From: CAZSSM01 sp964609385
GTDB taxonomy: Bacteria > Planctomycetota > Planctomycetia > Isosphaerales > Isosphaeraceae
Direction: 5' to 3'
NCBI GenBank assembly: GCA_964609385.1
Contig: CAZSSM010000030.1
Coordinates: 1-64,000 of the forward strand
Length of the DNA stretch: 64,000 nucleotides
A program made the translations under genes and the position numbers. Positions 1 through 9,200 of this stretch are shown piece after piece (within the stretch, counting starts at the first letter, position 1; each line of letters starts with the position of its first letter). The notes under the pieces were generated by a model that was given only the letters and a program-made list of their open reading frames with translations, had not been told where the DNA came from and did not search any database.

Positions 1-328
1 AGAGGTGCTCGGTCCCGACGTAATTATGGTTGAGATTCCGGGCCTCCTCGATGGCGTACTCGATGACCTTCTTGGCCCGGGGGGTCTGGGGCAGCTTGCC
101 CATGGTGACCATCTCGGGCCCGGCCTGGACGATCTTCTCGACCTCCACGCGGATCTTGCGGAGGTCGACATTGAGGTTTTTCAAGACGTTGGCCGCGACA
201 CCGCTACCCTCTTTGATGAGGCCTAGCAGTACGTGCTCGGTCCCGACGTACTCATGGTTGAAGCGCTGGGCCTCTTGGTTGGCCAGCTGCATCACCTTGC
301 GGGCACGTTCGGTGAAGCGCTCGAACAT
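1..328 (-). CDS. clpC: ClpC-type AAA+ protease ATPase subunit, N-terminal part (partial at window edge)
   Basis: The minus-strand frame starts at ATG 328 with MFERFTERARKVMQLANQEA and runs off the window after about 109 residues. It holds the duplicated Clp N-domain: the hallmark YVGTEH occurs near residue 27 (followed by VLLGLIKEG) and again near residue 102. ClpC is a hexameric unfoldase that feeds proteins to ClpP; the N-domain binds substrates or adaptors such as McsB/MecA-like proteins. Family ClpC proteins are about 810-850 residues, so roughly 700 residues and both AAA modules lie outside the window. The start is fixed by the conserved N-terminus. No CIRCE-like inverted repeat was seen upstream. 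Confidence 0.93.
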   Translation of the reverse strand, partial: MFERFTERARKVMQLANQEAQRFNHEYVGTEHVLLGLIKEGSGVAANVLKNLNVDLRKIRVEVEKIVQAGPEMVTMGKLPQTPRAKKVIEYAIEEARNLNHNYVGTEHL

Positions 329-633
329 TGTGGATCAGGCACTCCCAAACCAATTCTGCGGGCCGGGCGTGGGCCCAAAGGGGGGTCGACCTCACCGGTA
401 CGAGGCGGCCTTCAGTCATCGGTGTCCCCATCGATCCGTCTCCGGTCGATGAACCACGCCGAGACCGAAGACCGTCCGGCGTCAGCCCGAGACGCAGGTG
501 GCCGGTCATCGTTCGCTTTCGGAAGGGCCGGGCGATCGGCGCATCGTCACGACGACACCATAACACCTCGGCACTGGCTAAGTTCATCCTAGAGGAACGA
601 CCCCGGGCTGACCAGCGTTGAGCGACGATCCGA
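329..633. other. Intergenic region upstream of clpC
   Basis: This stretch separates the clpC start from the 3' end of the next minus-strand gene and should hold the clpC promoter. I see no convincing ORF, tRNA or heat-shock operator in it. Frames open here on both strands look like GC-rich chance frames. Confidence 0.5.
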
Positions 634-1257
634 TCACACCATGTCGTGGATCGTCGACGTCTCCGAAGGCGATCGGAGTGCCAATGCGGTCTGCTGACCC
701 TCCGTCGAAGGATCCACGGAATCGGTCGAGGCGGGCGGATCGGCGATCCGCGTCAGATACTGCTCGACCTCCCAGCGCCATTTCGAGCCCGACTCCAATT
801 CCAGGCATTGGCGATAGGCCCGCCGCGCCAAGGACGACTGGGCCGTCCTCTCGAAGAGCAGGCCCATCATCAGCAACGCGTCGGCGTCGGTCTCGTCGAG
901 GATCAGGATTCGCTCGAAGCAGCGCCGCGACTCGTTCCAACGTCCCTGCAAATAGAATTGCTGGCCGTCGCGGTAGAGCTGATCGATCTGTCGTCGGAAC
1001 CGCTCGGGATGGCATCGCCAGACCCACCAGAGACTGTAGATGGTCGAGGCCGTCCAGATCGTCACGGCCAAGGCCAGCAGGAACGTCGAGCCCGACGAGC
1101 CGAGCATCTCGTCATAGATGAACTGGGTGGCGATGGCGCCATTGAGGGCCAGGGCGAACAGCCCGGCCAGGATCAGGCCGAGGGCCTCCTGGCCCGACCA
1201 GATCTGCGAGAGCCCCGGCCAGAACGTGAGCGTGGCGATCCATAACCGTCTCGGCAT
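634..1257 (-). CDS. TPR-containing membrane protein of unknown function
   Basis: The protein has 207 residues. Two hydrophobic segments lie near residues 25-47 and 57-80; the first follows a glycine-rich stretch with SGQEALGLILAG. After them, about residues 92-165 form TPR-like helices (DGQQFYLQGRWNESRRCFER, then DADALLMMGLLFERT and SSLARRAYRQCLEL). The topology suggests a membrane anchor holding a small TPR scaffold. The start at ATG 1257 fits the first membrane segment. Its minus-strand neighbour, the AsmA-like gene, ends 50 bases upstream, so the two may be co-transcribed. No enzymatic motif is visible and the partner is unknown. Confidence 0.75.
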   Translation of the reverse strand: MPRRLWIATLTFWPGLSQIWSGQEALGLILAGLFALALNGAIATQFIYDEMLGSSGSTFLLALAVTIWTASTIYSLWWVWRCHPERFRRQIDQLYRDGQQFYLQGRWNESRRCFERILILDETDADALLMMGLLFERTAQSSLARRAYRQCLELESGSKWRWEVEQYLTRIADPPASTDSVDPSTEGQQTALALRSPSETSTIHDMV

Positions 1258-1307
1258 GAGCCTGATCCTTCCCTTTCACTTGAGTCCGAGCGTCGGGGTC
1301 ATCCGGG

Positions 1308-2666
1308 TCATCGGAAGAGCCGATCCATCATGCCTTGGCCAATCCGATGGATCTTTTCGCGGGCCTCCTGGGCCGTGAGGATCCGACCGCTCTCCGGATC
1401 GATCCAGACGACCTCGACCTCGTCGAGCCGTCCCCGAATTCGGAGCGCGGAGATCTGCTCTCGGTCCAGTTGCAGGTGGTTCATGAGCCCGCGCGTCGCG
1501 TCGGCCCAGGCTGCTTGAGCCTCCAAGAGGCCGAGTCGATAGTCGATCCGGCCGTCGAAGGCGGTCCAGCCGACCAAGGTGATCGGCAACGGGCCGATGT
1601 CCAGAGACAGTTGCTGATGATGGACCCGTCGACCGTGGATGTGAAACTGCCCGGTGACTGAGCCAAGGCTCGGTGTTCGATGGTCGAGCAGCGAGGCGAT
1701 CTCGCGAGCGATCGCCACCTTGTTCATCCGGACCGGATCGAGCGTCAGTCGACCGCGTCCTTGCAGGTTGGCCAAGACTTCATCCGCGGTCCGACCGCGC
1801 GACTCCAGGTAGAGGTCCAGGTCGACTTTGCCGTCCAAGCCCGTCTGGTCGATCGCCGCCAACGGTAGGAGCGGTCTCAAGCATGAGAAGCCGTCACCCC
1901 CCTCGGCTGACTCCAAACGCATATGCCCGTCGAAGGCGAGGCCGCGCGGGGCGTCGAACCGGATCCGCGCGATCAGCTCGAAGAGGCCCGAGCGCACCTG
2001 GCCCCGGAGCATCGCCAGAGTCAGTCGTCCGGGGGACCAACTTCCGTGCGATTCCAGACCTTCGCAGACGATCCGACGGTCGTGGACCTGGTCGTCCCAA
2101 ATCAAGCGGGAGTCGGCGATGACGAACTTCAAAGGGGGATCGCTCACGGTCGAATCGGCCGAGGTCCATTCCCCTTCGAGATCCTCGTCGATCGGCGGGA
2201 CGACATGGTCTGGATGTCTTTGGGCGCCTCTCTCGGTCCAGCCGTCGATCGCTCGCGTGAGGGCGAGCCGGCCATCAGCGTCGCGACGGATCGTCGCGGT
2301 CAGGCCCCGGACCTCAACCCGCTCAGGAGACGTCTGGCCCAAAAACAACTGGAAAAGGCTTAGGTCGAGTCGGACCGATTCCATCTCGAGCCATGGGTCG
2401 CGATTTCTCTCCGAGTCAGGGTCGGAGTCGGACGACGACGCCGAGTCATTCCCGAGTCGGACCCCCTTCAGGACGATGCCGCCGAGCGGGCCGAAGCGGA
2501 GTTCCCGGATCTGGACCGGTTGGCCGACGACCTCCTCGAGTCGATTCTGGATCCGCTGAACAGCCCATTCAGTCGGCATCCAGGCGAGCAGGAGTTGAAT
2601 CAGCACGGGCGGTAAGAACAGGCCGGCGACCCAAGGTCGCCAGCATCGAGGACGCGTCCGTCTCAT
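1308..2666 (-). CDS. AsmA-like inner-membrane-anchored protein
   Basis: The 452-residue protein has one N-terminal membrane helix (about residues 11-30) followed by a typical AsmA start: an amphipathic helix, then QPVQIRELRFGPLGGIVLKG, which matches the repeated beta-strand pattern of the AsmA/TamB/DUF748 superfamily. Near residues 260-330 is an AsmA_2-like segment with LDLYLESRGRTADEVLANLQ, GRGRLTLDP and MNKVAIAREIASLL. AsmA-like proteins form beta-taco bridges thought to carry lipids between membranes. A Ser/Asp-rich insert near residues 74-92 is unusual. ATG 2666 is the first start before the membrane helix. The family call is by motif; the precise role is not known. Confidence 0.75.
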   Translation of the reverse strand: MRRTRPRCWRPWVAGLFLPPVLIQLLLAWMPTEWAVQRIQNRLEEVVGQPVQIRELRFGPLGGIVLKGVRLGNDSASSSDSDPDSERNRDPWLEMESVRLDLSLFQLFLGQTSPERVEVRGLTATIRRDADGRLALTRAIDGWTERGAQRHPDHVVPPIDEDLEGEWTSADSTVSDPPLKFVIADSRLIWDDQVHDRRIVCEGLESHGSWSPGRLTLAMLRGQVRSGLFELIARIRFDAPRGLAFDGHMRLESAEGGDGFSCLRPLLPLAAIDQTGLDGKVDLDLYLESRGRTADEVLANLQGRGRLTLDPVRMNKVAIAREIASLLDHRTPSLGSVTGQFHIHGRRVHHQQLSLDIGPLPITLVGWTAFDGRIDYRLGLLEAQAAWADATRGLMNHLQLDREQISALRIRGRLDEVEVVWIDPESGRILTAQEAREKIHRIGQGMMDRLFR

Positions 2667-3181
2667 CGGATCGTCAGACTCCCAACGGGATCGCGACGTC
2701 GACCGGTCCGGCTACAACCACGACGAAGGGTGCAGGCGGCCAGCACTTCGGTGGCTCGTCACCCGATCGTGACCGGGCGCGGGCGCCGGAGCGGGCAGAC
2801 CGTACTCCAAGCGGTGGGGTCCGACAACGCCAGCTTCGAGGCCCTTTGAAACAAGCGCGGTCTGTTCGATTCGGAGCGGTCGACGACCCAACACGGCACG
2901 TCGGTTCTCCGAACCGTGCGGCCTCTCGCGATCGATTCTGGGTCAGGTCCCCCTTGGCTCGACCCTCAAGCCCTTATGATAAGCAAGGACTGTGAGGGGA
3001 CATTCCCGCCCCGTCGACCGGAGAAATGCCTCGCGACCCGTCTTCGCGAGCAAACTCGCCGCGACCGCGAGGGTGTCTTCTCGAGACTGATCTAGTCGAG
3101 CTCGAACCTGGCCGACGTCGATGAGCCGTGTTGTGTCGGCGTCGGGCCGACACGGCGATCGTTGAGTGCAAAGGGGTGCGA
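2667..3181. other. Intergenic region between divergent genes
   Basis: This 515-base stretch lies between the minus-strand AsmA-like gene and the plus-strand AAA+ ATPase gene and must hold both promoters. Short frames on both strands (for example minus 2712-2894) have no recognisable motif and no convincing ribosome-binding site. I see no RNA gene. Confidence 0.5.
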
Positions 3182-4450
3182 ATGGACGCCTATCAACTGC
3201 AAGAAGTCCTGAGCGACGCCCTCTGCCTGCCCGACGACGCGGCCTGCTACGCGGTCGGCAAACGGCTCGAGGAACTGTACCCCGACCGCGCGATCATTTC
3301 GGCCGAGGCGTACGCCTTCCGGATCGAGGAATACGCCAAGGGCGGCCATTGCCGGCTCCACCCTTCGCCCCTGGTCTTCAACGAGTTCCTCTGGCGAGCC
3401 CACGCCAAGCGAGGAGTCCGTCGCGATCCGGTCAACGTCTGGTACCGGGTCCGTTGGGGCGCCTTCGATCTGGAGGTCCTCATCCTCAGTTGCAGTCGGA
3501 GCTACGCCCCGCACCAATGGATCCTGGCCGAATCACGCGAGATCGCCGAGGACTTCCTCAGCGCTGTGTGTGCCTGGAACCGCGAGGTCCGCGGCGAGAT
3601 CCTGGTCTTCCAAGACGGGGGCTGGGCCAAGGACGATCAGCTCTACCAAGCCATCGGCGGCTCGACCTTCGCCAACTTGATCCTAGAGGACGACCTGGCC
3701 CATCGACTCCGGACCGAAGCCGAGCAGTTCTTCAAGCTCCGCGATGCCTATCGGCGCTACGAGATCCCTTGGAAGCGGGGGATCCTCCTGACCGGGCCGC
3801 CGGGCAACGGGAAGTCGCACGCCATCAAGGCGCTGGTCAACCATCTCAAGAAGCCATGCCTCTACGTCAAGTCGATCGAGGATTCCGAGGACGTTGGCGA
3901 GGTCTTCGAGCGGGCGCGTCAGACCGCTCCATGCGTCCTGGTGTTGGAGGATCTCGACGGCCTGATCGATGATCGGACCCGGACCTCGCTGCTCAATGAG
4001 ATGGACGGTTTCGCCAGCAATGCCGGTCTGCTTAGCCTGGCCACCACCAACCATCCAGAGAAACTCGATGAGGCCATCATCGATCGACCCAGCCGCTTCG
4101 ATCGCAAGTACCGGTTCGAGCCTCCGGGACCCGACCTACGTCGACGTTTCCTCCAAGACCACGCGGCCCGGCTCCACAGCGATCTTCAGATCGATCCTCA
4201 GCAGATCGACACGCTTGTCGACGCGACGAACACCTTCTCGTACGCGTATCTCAAGGAACTTTTCGTCTCGGCCATGTCCTCCTGGATGGCCGAGGTGGAC
4301 GGTCCTCGTCCTGAGAGGTTTCCGAGCCACCTTCAGGAGCAAGCCGAGGTGCTTCGTGACCAGTTGAAGTCCAATAACGACGAGACTAAGCAATCCGACG
4401 GCGACTCGGCTGACGAGGATGATTCGGAAGACGAGTCCGACGAAACGTGA
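3182..4450 (+). CDS. AAA+ family ATPase
   Basis: The 422-residue protein has an uncharacterised N-terminal domain of about 190 residues and one AAA+ module. Walker A is GPPGNGKS near residues 203-210, Walker B is VLVLEDLDG near 250, the sensor/second region of homology is TTNHPEKLDEAIIDRPSRFD near 287-306, and LLNEMDGF precedes it as in FtsH, Bcs1 and p97-like ATPases. No membrane helix or protease domain follows, so it is a stand-alone AAA ATPase. The last 30 residues are almost all Asp, Glu and Ser. ATG 3182 is preferred over the upstream in-frame start at 3128 because AAGGGG sits just upstream. The substrate is unknown. Confidence 0.85.
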   Translation: MDAYQLQEVLSDALCLPDDAACYAVGKRLEELYPDRAIISAEAYAFRIEEYAKGGHCRLHPSPLVFNEFLWRAHAKRGVRRDPVNVWYRVRWGAFDLEVLILSCSRSYAPHQWILAESREIAEDFLSAVCAWNREVRGEILVFQDGGWAKDDQLYQAIGGSTFANLILEDDLAHRLRTEAEQFFKLRDAYRRYEIPWKRGILLTGPPGNGKSHAIKALVNHLKKPCLYVKSIEDSEDVGEVFERARQTAPCVLVLEDLDGLIDDRTRTSLLNEMDGFASNAGLLSLATTNHPEKLDEAIIDRPSRFDRKYRFEPPGPDLRRRFLQDHAARLHSDLQIDPQQIDTLVDATNTFSYAYLKELFVSAMSSWMAEVDGPRPERFPSHLQEQAEVLRDQLKSNNDETKQSDGDSADEDDSEDESDET

Positions 4451-4553
4451 ACTCTATCTTTAGACGAACCGTTACTGGTAACCCTCGTATGCAGAGCATT
4501 CTTTCCGTTGCCAGATCGTGACCTCGGGCCTTTAGCGAATCGCTCAGACGAAC

Positions 4554-4593
4554 TCGTGCTCGGACCGCCGAAAATTAGACGGCCCGAGCACGA
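4554..4593. terminator. Hairpin terminator between convergent genes
   Basis: TCGTGCTCGG (4554-4563) pairs perfectly with CCGAGCACGA (4584-4593) around a 20-base loop containing a short inner CCG/CGG pairing. It lies between the 3' ends of the AAA+ ATPase gene and the minus-strand methyltransferase gene. There is no long U-tract, so factor-independent action is uncertain. Confidence 0.6.
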
Positions 4594-4652
4594 TCGGTCA
4601 AGATAAGTGGCGAGCGCAGGATCGATCTGTAGGCCGATTTGGAAGAGGCCGA

Positions 4653-5462
4653 TCAGTCGTCGATCACGACGTCGTTGTGCTTCCGGCTGATAATCGTCTC
4701 GTAGTGCAGTTCCTCACCATTGGTGCTCTTTCGATGCACGTAACGGGTCTTTCGGAGCACATCCAGGTCGCCGCGCTCGATCATAGACGAGATCAGATGA
4801 GAGAACCCGGATGGATCGCGGTCGCTCAAGAAGTCTTCCTTGATGTTGAAGGCGACCCAGCCCCCATTGGCCACGAGGTTGAACGCCTCAAGGAAGACGC
4901 TGGTGGGGATGTCTCCAAAGCCCAATGCGGCCACGCAGGTCATACCATTGAAACGATAGTTCTGAAGGGCGGCACGTTCGTTCACCGACAGGTCCGTCAT
5001 GTCGGCCACGAAATACCGATCGTAGATGCCGGGCCGATCGCGTTGACAGGCGCGACCGGCCGCCTCGACGATGTCGATGCCGACGACTGTCGGGACGCCG
5101 ATCTGGCTGAGCCGCTCGCCGACCATCCCGTTACCAGCCCCTAGGTCGAGCACGCGGAGTTCCGACGGATCGTGACCGGTCTCACGCATCGCTTCACTAA
5201 GCTGCTTGCAGATAACTTGCGGTGAGTTGCATCCCAGCGTCTTGTAGAAGATGTGTTCGTAGAGTCCGGGGATGTCGTAAACGTCGCCGTAGTCATGGAA
5301 CCGTACTTCCATCCAGTCGTCGCGGCCCTCGATCTGAACCAAGCACCATTCAGCGTCCTGATCCAGTCGGAGATCCGGCTCCGGCAGAGCGATGAGGAAG
5401 GGGCGGCGGGTAGGACCGTCCGGATGGAGGCGGACTGCGTTGGAGCTCGGCTGGATCGTCAT
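4653..5462 (-). CDS. Class I SAM-dependent methyltransferase
   Basis: The 269-residue protein has SAM-binding motif I VLDLGAGNGMVGERL near residues 104-118, an acidic end to the second strand (VVGIDIVEAA) and a motif IV region around NYRFNGMTCVAALGFGDIP. Residues after 180 (NLVANGGWVAFNIKEDFLSD) fit the later strands of a Rossmann methyltransferase. The segment YGDVYDIPGLYEHIFYKTLG resembles TPR-linked methyltransferases related to Williams-Beuren syndrome proteins, but the substrate cannot be read from sequence. The frame stays open to 6008, yet ATG 5462 is preferred: GAGG lies 6 bases upstream and the 5' extension has no protein-like content. Confidence 0.8.
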   Translation of the reverse strand: MTIQPSSNAVRLHPDGPTRRPFLIALPEPDLRLDQDAEWCLVQIEGRDDWMEVRFHDYGDVYDIPGLYEHIFYKTLGCNSPQVICKQLSEAMRETGHDPSELRVLDLGAGNGMVGERLSQIGVPTVVGIDIVEAAGRACQRDRPGIYDRYFVADMTDLSVNERAALQNYRFNGMTCVAALGFGDIPTSVFLEAFNLVANGGWVAFNIKEDFLSDRDPSGFSHLISSMIERGDLDVLRKTRYVHRKSTNGEELHYETIISRKHNDVVIDD

Positions 5463-6223
5463 GCGCAACCTCGGCTGTTCGACGAATCGACGGAATGGAA
5501 GAAGGAGACAATCCCGACACCGCGGTCGGTCTGGGAACGCGGGACCAGAGTGGTGACGTTGAGCACCACCCCACGATCCCCGAATCCACGGCACGACGCG
5601 GACGGCCCGCAGATGACTGGCCTGCGGGGCCGCGAAAACGACCCAAAGCGATCCAATCCGAAGAAATCCACGAGTCGAACTGCTCCCGAGAGGCCCACCA
5701 ATTATCAGACCGCAACTCAAACAACCTGAGGGAAGGTTGATGGCGCGGACGGACCGGGACCAGGGGACGCAGCAAGGCCGTGGCAGATCGCCCTTGGTAC
5801 GCTTCGATTCAGAGGTTTGAGTCGCGAAAGCCGGAGCACGAGGCCCGGACTCGATCCTGAGACAAAGCATCAACCGAACACGACCGCGGAAACAAGCGGA
5901 TCGGATCGGGACACACGCCTCAGGTGCGGCTGTGAAGAAGAGGTGATGTGACAGCAAAAATGCTATGACATCCCCCGCGGAATGAAGGATCCATGAAGAT
6001 GACCCCACCTCCGCAAGTTGGACGGACCGTCACCTGAAAGGGACGTCGCCCAGGTAGGGGGATACTAACGGATCCCGGATCCGATTGCAAACCTTTTGTT
6101 GGGCCGGGTTTCGGCGCTTCGGCGCGAACGGAACGGTCGGGCAAGCCGATCCGGCAAAGCCCGATCGACAACCTGAAGCTTGGCTTGTGTGCGATATCCT
6201 AATGTTTGACCGTATCAAGCCGA
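5463..6223. other. Long intergenic region
   Basis: This stretch of 761 bases between two minus-strand genes has only short overlapping frames in several phases and no convincing start with a Shine-Dalgarno site. Around 5930-6060 the base composition drops in GC and there is a purine/pyrimidine-mixed segment unlike the coding neighbours. I see no tRNA and no insertion-sequence ends. It should hold the methyltransferase promoter and the 3' end of the FtsK-like transcript. Confidence 0.45.
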
Positions 6224-9200
6224 TTAGGGCTGCCTGTTCATAACGATCATTCGCTTCGCCAGCGCGTTGACCCAGGTCGAATCGGGCGGGGTGTAGGGGC
6301 GGAACTTCTCGACGAGTCCCTGCTCCTGCTGGCAGAACAAAGCGCGGTTGGGGCCGAGCCGACCGGCGGTCGGGCTATCGATCAGTTGCGTCGAATCGTT
6401 GGCGCTCATTTGCAGGAGGACGAGTTGGTCGAACTCGCGGAGGCTGCTCCGGTCCATGGTCCGGCTCAGATTGTTCCAGCCGTCGCACCAAATCAGATGG
6501 AAGATCCCTGCGGCCGGGCCGTCGCGGAGCACTTCGGCGAACCGCTTGGCCGGCGTGGGGGGTCCTGAGGCCCCGTAGGAGCCGAAGCTGTAATCGTCCT
6601 CTTTGCGAAGGTCGCGGTGTCGATGAAGGGCCGTGATCAGCACGAAGATAGGCGGCTCGGCACCGGGCTGGTCGACGGCTTGTCGGCGTTCCATTTCCCG
6701 GGCCAGCGTCTCGTAGAAGTCGGACAGGCTCCGAGGTTGCTGAACTCGAAACTCGTGCGGAAGGACAGCGGCCAGTCGATCCAGCAGGCCGTGATGGGCC
6801 GCGTCGACGGGCAGGCCATCGATCAGATGGAACGGGGCCAAACGGACCGGTCGGAACCCTTCGTTTGAGCCGATGCTCGTTGTCGGGGGCGAACTGAGAG
6901 GAGGCAAGTCGAGACCCAGGATCGATTCGGTCCGTGAGTCGGTTCCAGCTTTGGTCGAGTCCGAAACGTTCCCGATCGCCTCAGCGTTTTCCGGATCGGA
7001 AGCCACCTCAGGCTTCGGAGCGTGGGGCTCCTCGATCTCGGAGTCGGGCTCGTCGAGATCGATGGTTGTCACTGGAAGCTGTCCGGCCAGTCCGATCAGG
7101 GCCGAGGCGAGCATCCCCATGGCGCTTCGCTCGTCTTGGCCGACGATGAGCAGATTGGCTCCGGCCTGGTGCGCGAATCGGGCGGCGGTCGGATCCTTGA
7201 TCGCGATCGCCTCACCGAGCCAAGCCTTGGGGCTCTGCGGGTTGGACGGCAGGAGATCGGTGAGCGGTGTCTCGGCTCGCGAGGCCGGCCCGAGGATGGG
7301 GTGCTCCAGAAGTAGAGCAGGAGCATTGCCTTCGAAGACGATCGGAGCGGGCCAAACGTGGCGTGTTGGCTGGGCCTGGAGCCGTTCGGCGATCCGTTGG
7401 AGAAGCCTTTCGCGTTCGGCTTCGCTGATCCAGACGACCTGGAAGGGGCTGTTCCCATCGACGGCGCCGTTGGCGTCGTTGTAGATAGCCTCGCCGGGCC
7501 GGTCGAGCAAGCGCGCGGCGGTGTTCTCTTCGCTGAGGATCAGATGGGCGTCGGTCTCGCTGCACTGTAAGGCGATCCGGACGGCCATCTGGCCCAACGT
7601 GCTTCGCGCTAGCGAGTAGGCCCCGCTGAGCGTTTGCGAGCCCATCAAGGCATGGATCCCGAAGGCGCGGCCCTGACGAACCAGCCGGTCCAGCAACAAC
7701 GCCGCCTGTTGCGCCAGGGCGTCGTCCTCGACGAAGAACTCTTGAAACTCGTCGACGATCAGGAGTGTCCGGGGTAGCGGAGGTCCGTCCGGGCCAACAG
7801 CGCGTCGGTAACCGGCCAGGTCCTGCACACCTTGGTCGCGGAACTGATCGCCGCGACGGGTCAGTTCGGTGTCGAGTCGGCTCAGCACGCTCAGGCCGAA
7901 CTCGCGCTCGCTCTCCACAGCGATCACCCGCGCATGCGGCAACCGATAAGTCGCGTACGTCTTGAACTCCACACCCTTCTTGAAGTCGATCAGGTAAAGC
8001 TCCAACTCGTCGGGGCTGTAGTGGAGAGCCAAATTGACGATCAGAGCATGGAGCAGGGTGGACTTACCTGAGCCGGTCCGGCCGGCCACCAACGCGTGCT
8101 GCGAAGTCCCACGCCCGAGCCGGAACGGTTGCAGTTTCAAGGCGCCCCCGAGGCCGCCCCGGCCTTGCAGTTGCTGTAAGGTAGCAAGGCTCCCCCCACA
8201 AACCGCNNNNNNNNNNGACGCGCCGTCCGGGACTTCCAGTTGCTGATCGGTCCGATGAGACCACCAAGAACCCTCTTCTGGGCTCACCACCGAGAACGGC
8301 ACCTCGACCCGCTGGGCACGTCGAGCTGCCTCACCCAGTTGACGGATCAAGGCGAGGAACGGCTCGGACGCGGGAGGCTCGTCCAAGGTCAGCGGGTGGG
8401 ACTCGAGGACCGGGTGCTTCCAAACCAAACGCCCTTGATACCAGAGCAGGTCGCTGGCCTGGTTGCGGAGATCTTCCAGGTCAAGGTCGCGACTTTCGGG
8501 CCGTTTCAGGTCGACGCTCATCAGCACGTAGACCCCGCAGCGCGGGCCGCTCTGGGCGATGCTGATCAGTCGACGGACGGCGGTCTCGCTGAACTGACCC
8601 GGGAAGTTGGCCACGACCAAGATTCGGTAAGGCTCGGCCACCTCGCCGGCCTGCTGGTTGTAGGCTTCGATTGAAGGGAATTCATTGCGAAGATACTTCT
8701 GAATGACCGTCTCCATATGCTCGGAGAGGTCGAGCAGTCGCTGTTCGATCTGCGACGATTCGGTCCAGATCCGTATGCCGACCATCGCCTCGTGTGCATC
8801 AGCCAGGTGCATGAAGGTGGCGAAGTTCTGGCCGAGTCCGACCGGATCGATGATCGTGAATCGGACCTTTCCTGGTGGCATCGCTGTGAGGTAGCGGAGC
8901 ATCGCCGCCTGGATCGTCGTGTTGGCCACTGCTCGGCCTTCATCGAAAGCGCGGATCAGGAGCGAACCGCGACCCGGCAGGTCGAGCACCGCCGGCATCG
9001 TGAAGTCATCGAACCGACAGTCGGCCAATCGCGGATCCGTCGAATTGCCCACCGTGAACTGGTCGATCCGGATATCGAACTGACCGATCCTCAAGAACGG
9101 GGGCGGCTCGTTGACGGATGGCCGAGCGCTCCAATCGTCCGGATCGAAGGGTGGGTGGAGGCGTTGGCTGAGTTCCCGGAGCCTCGAGAGTTCGGCACGA

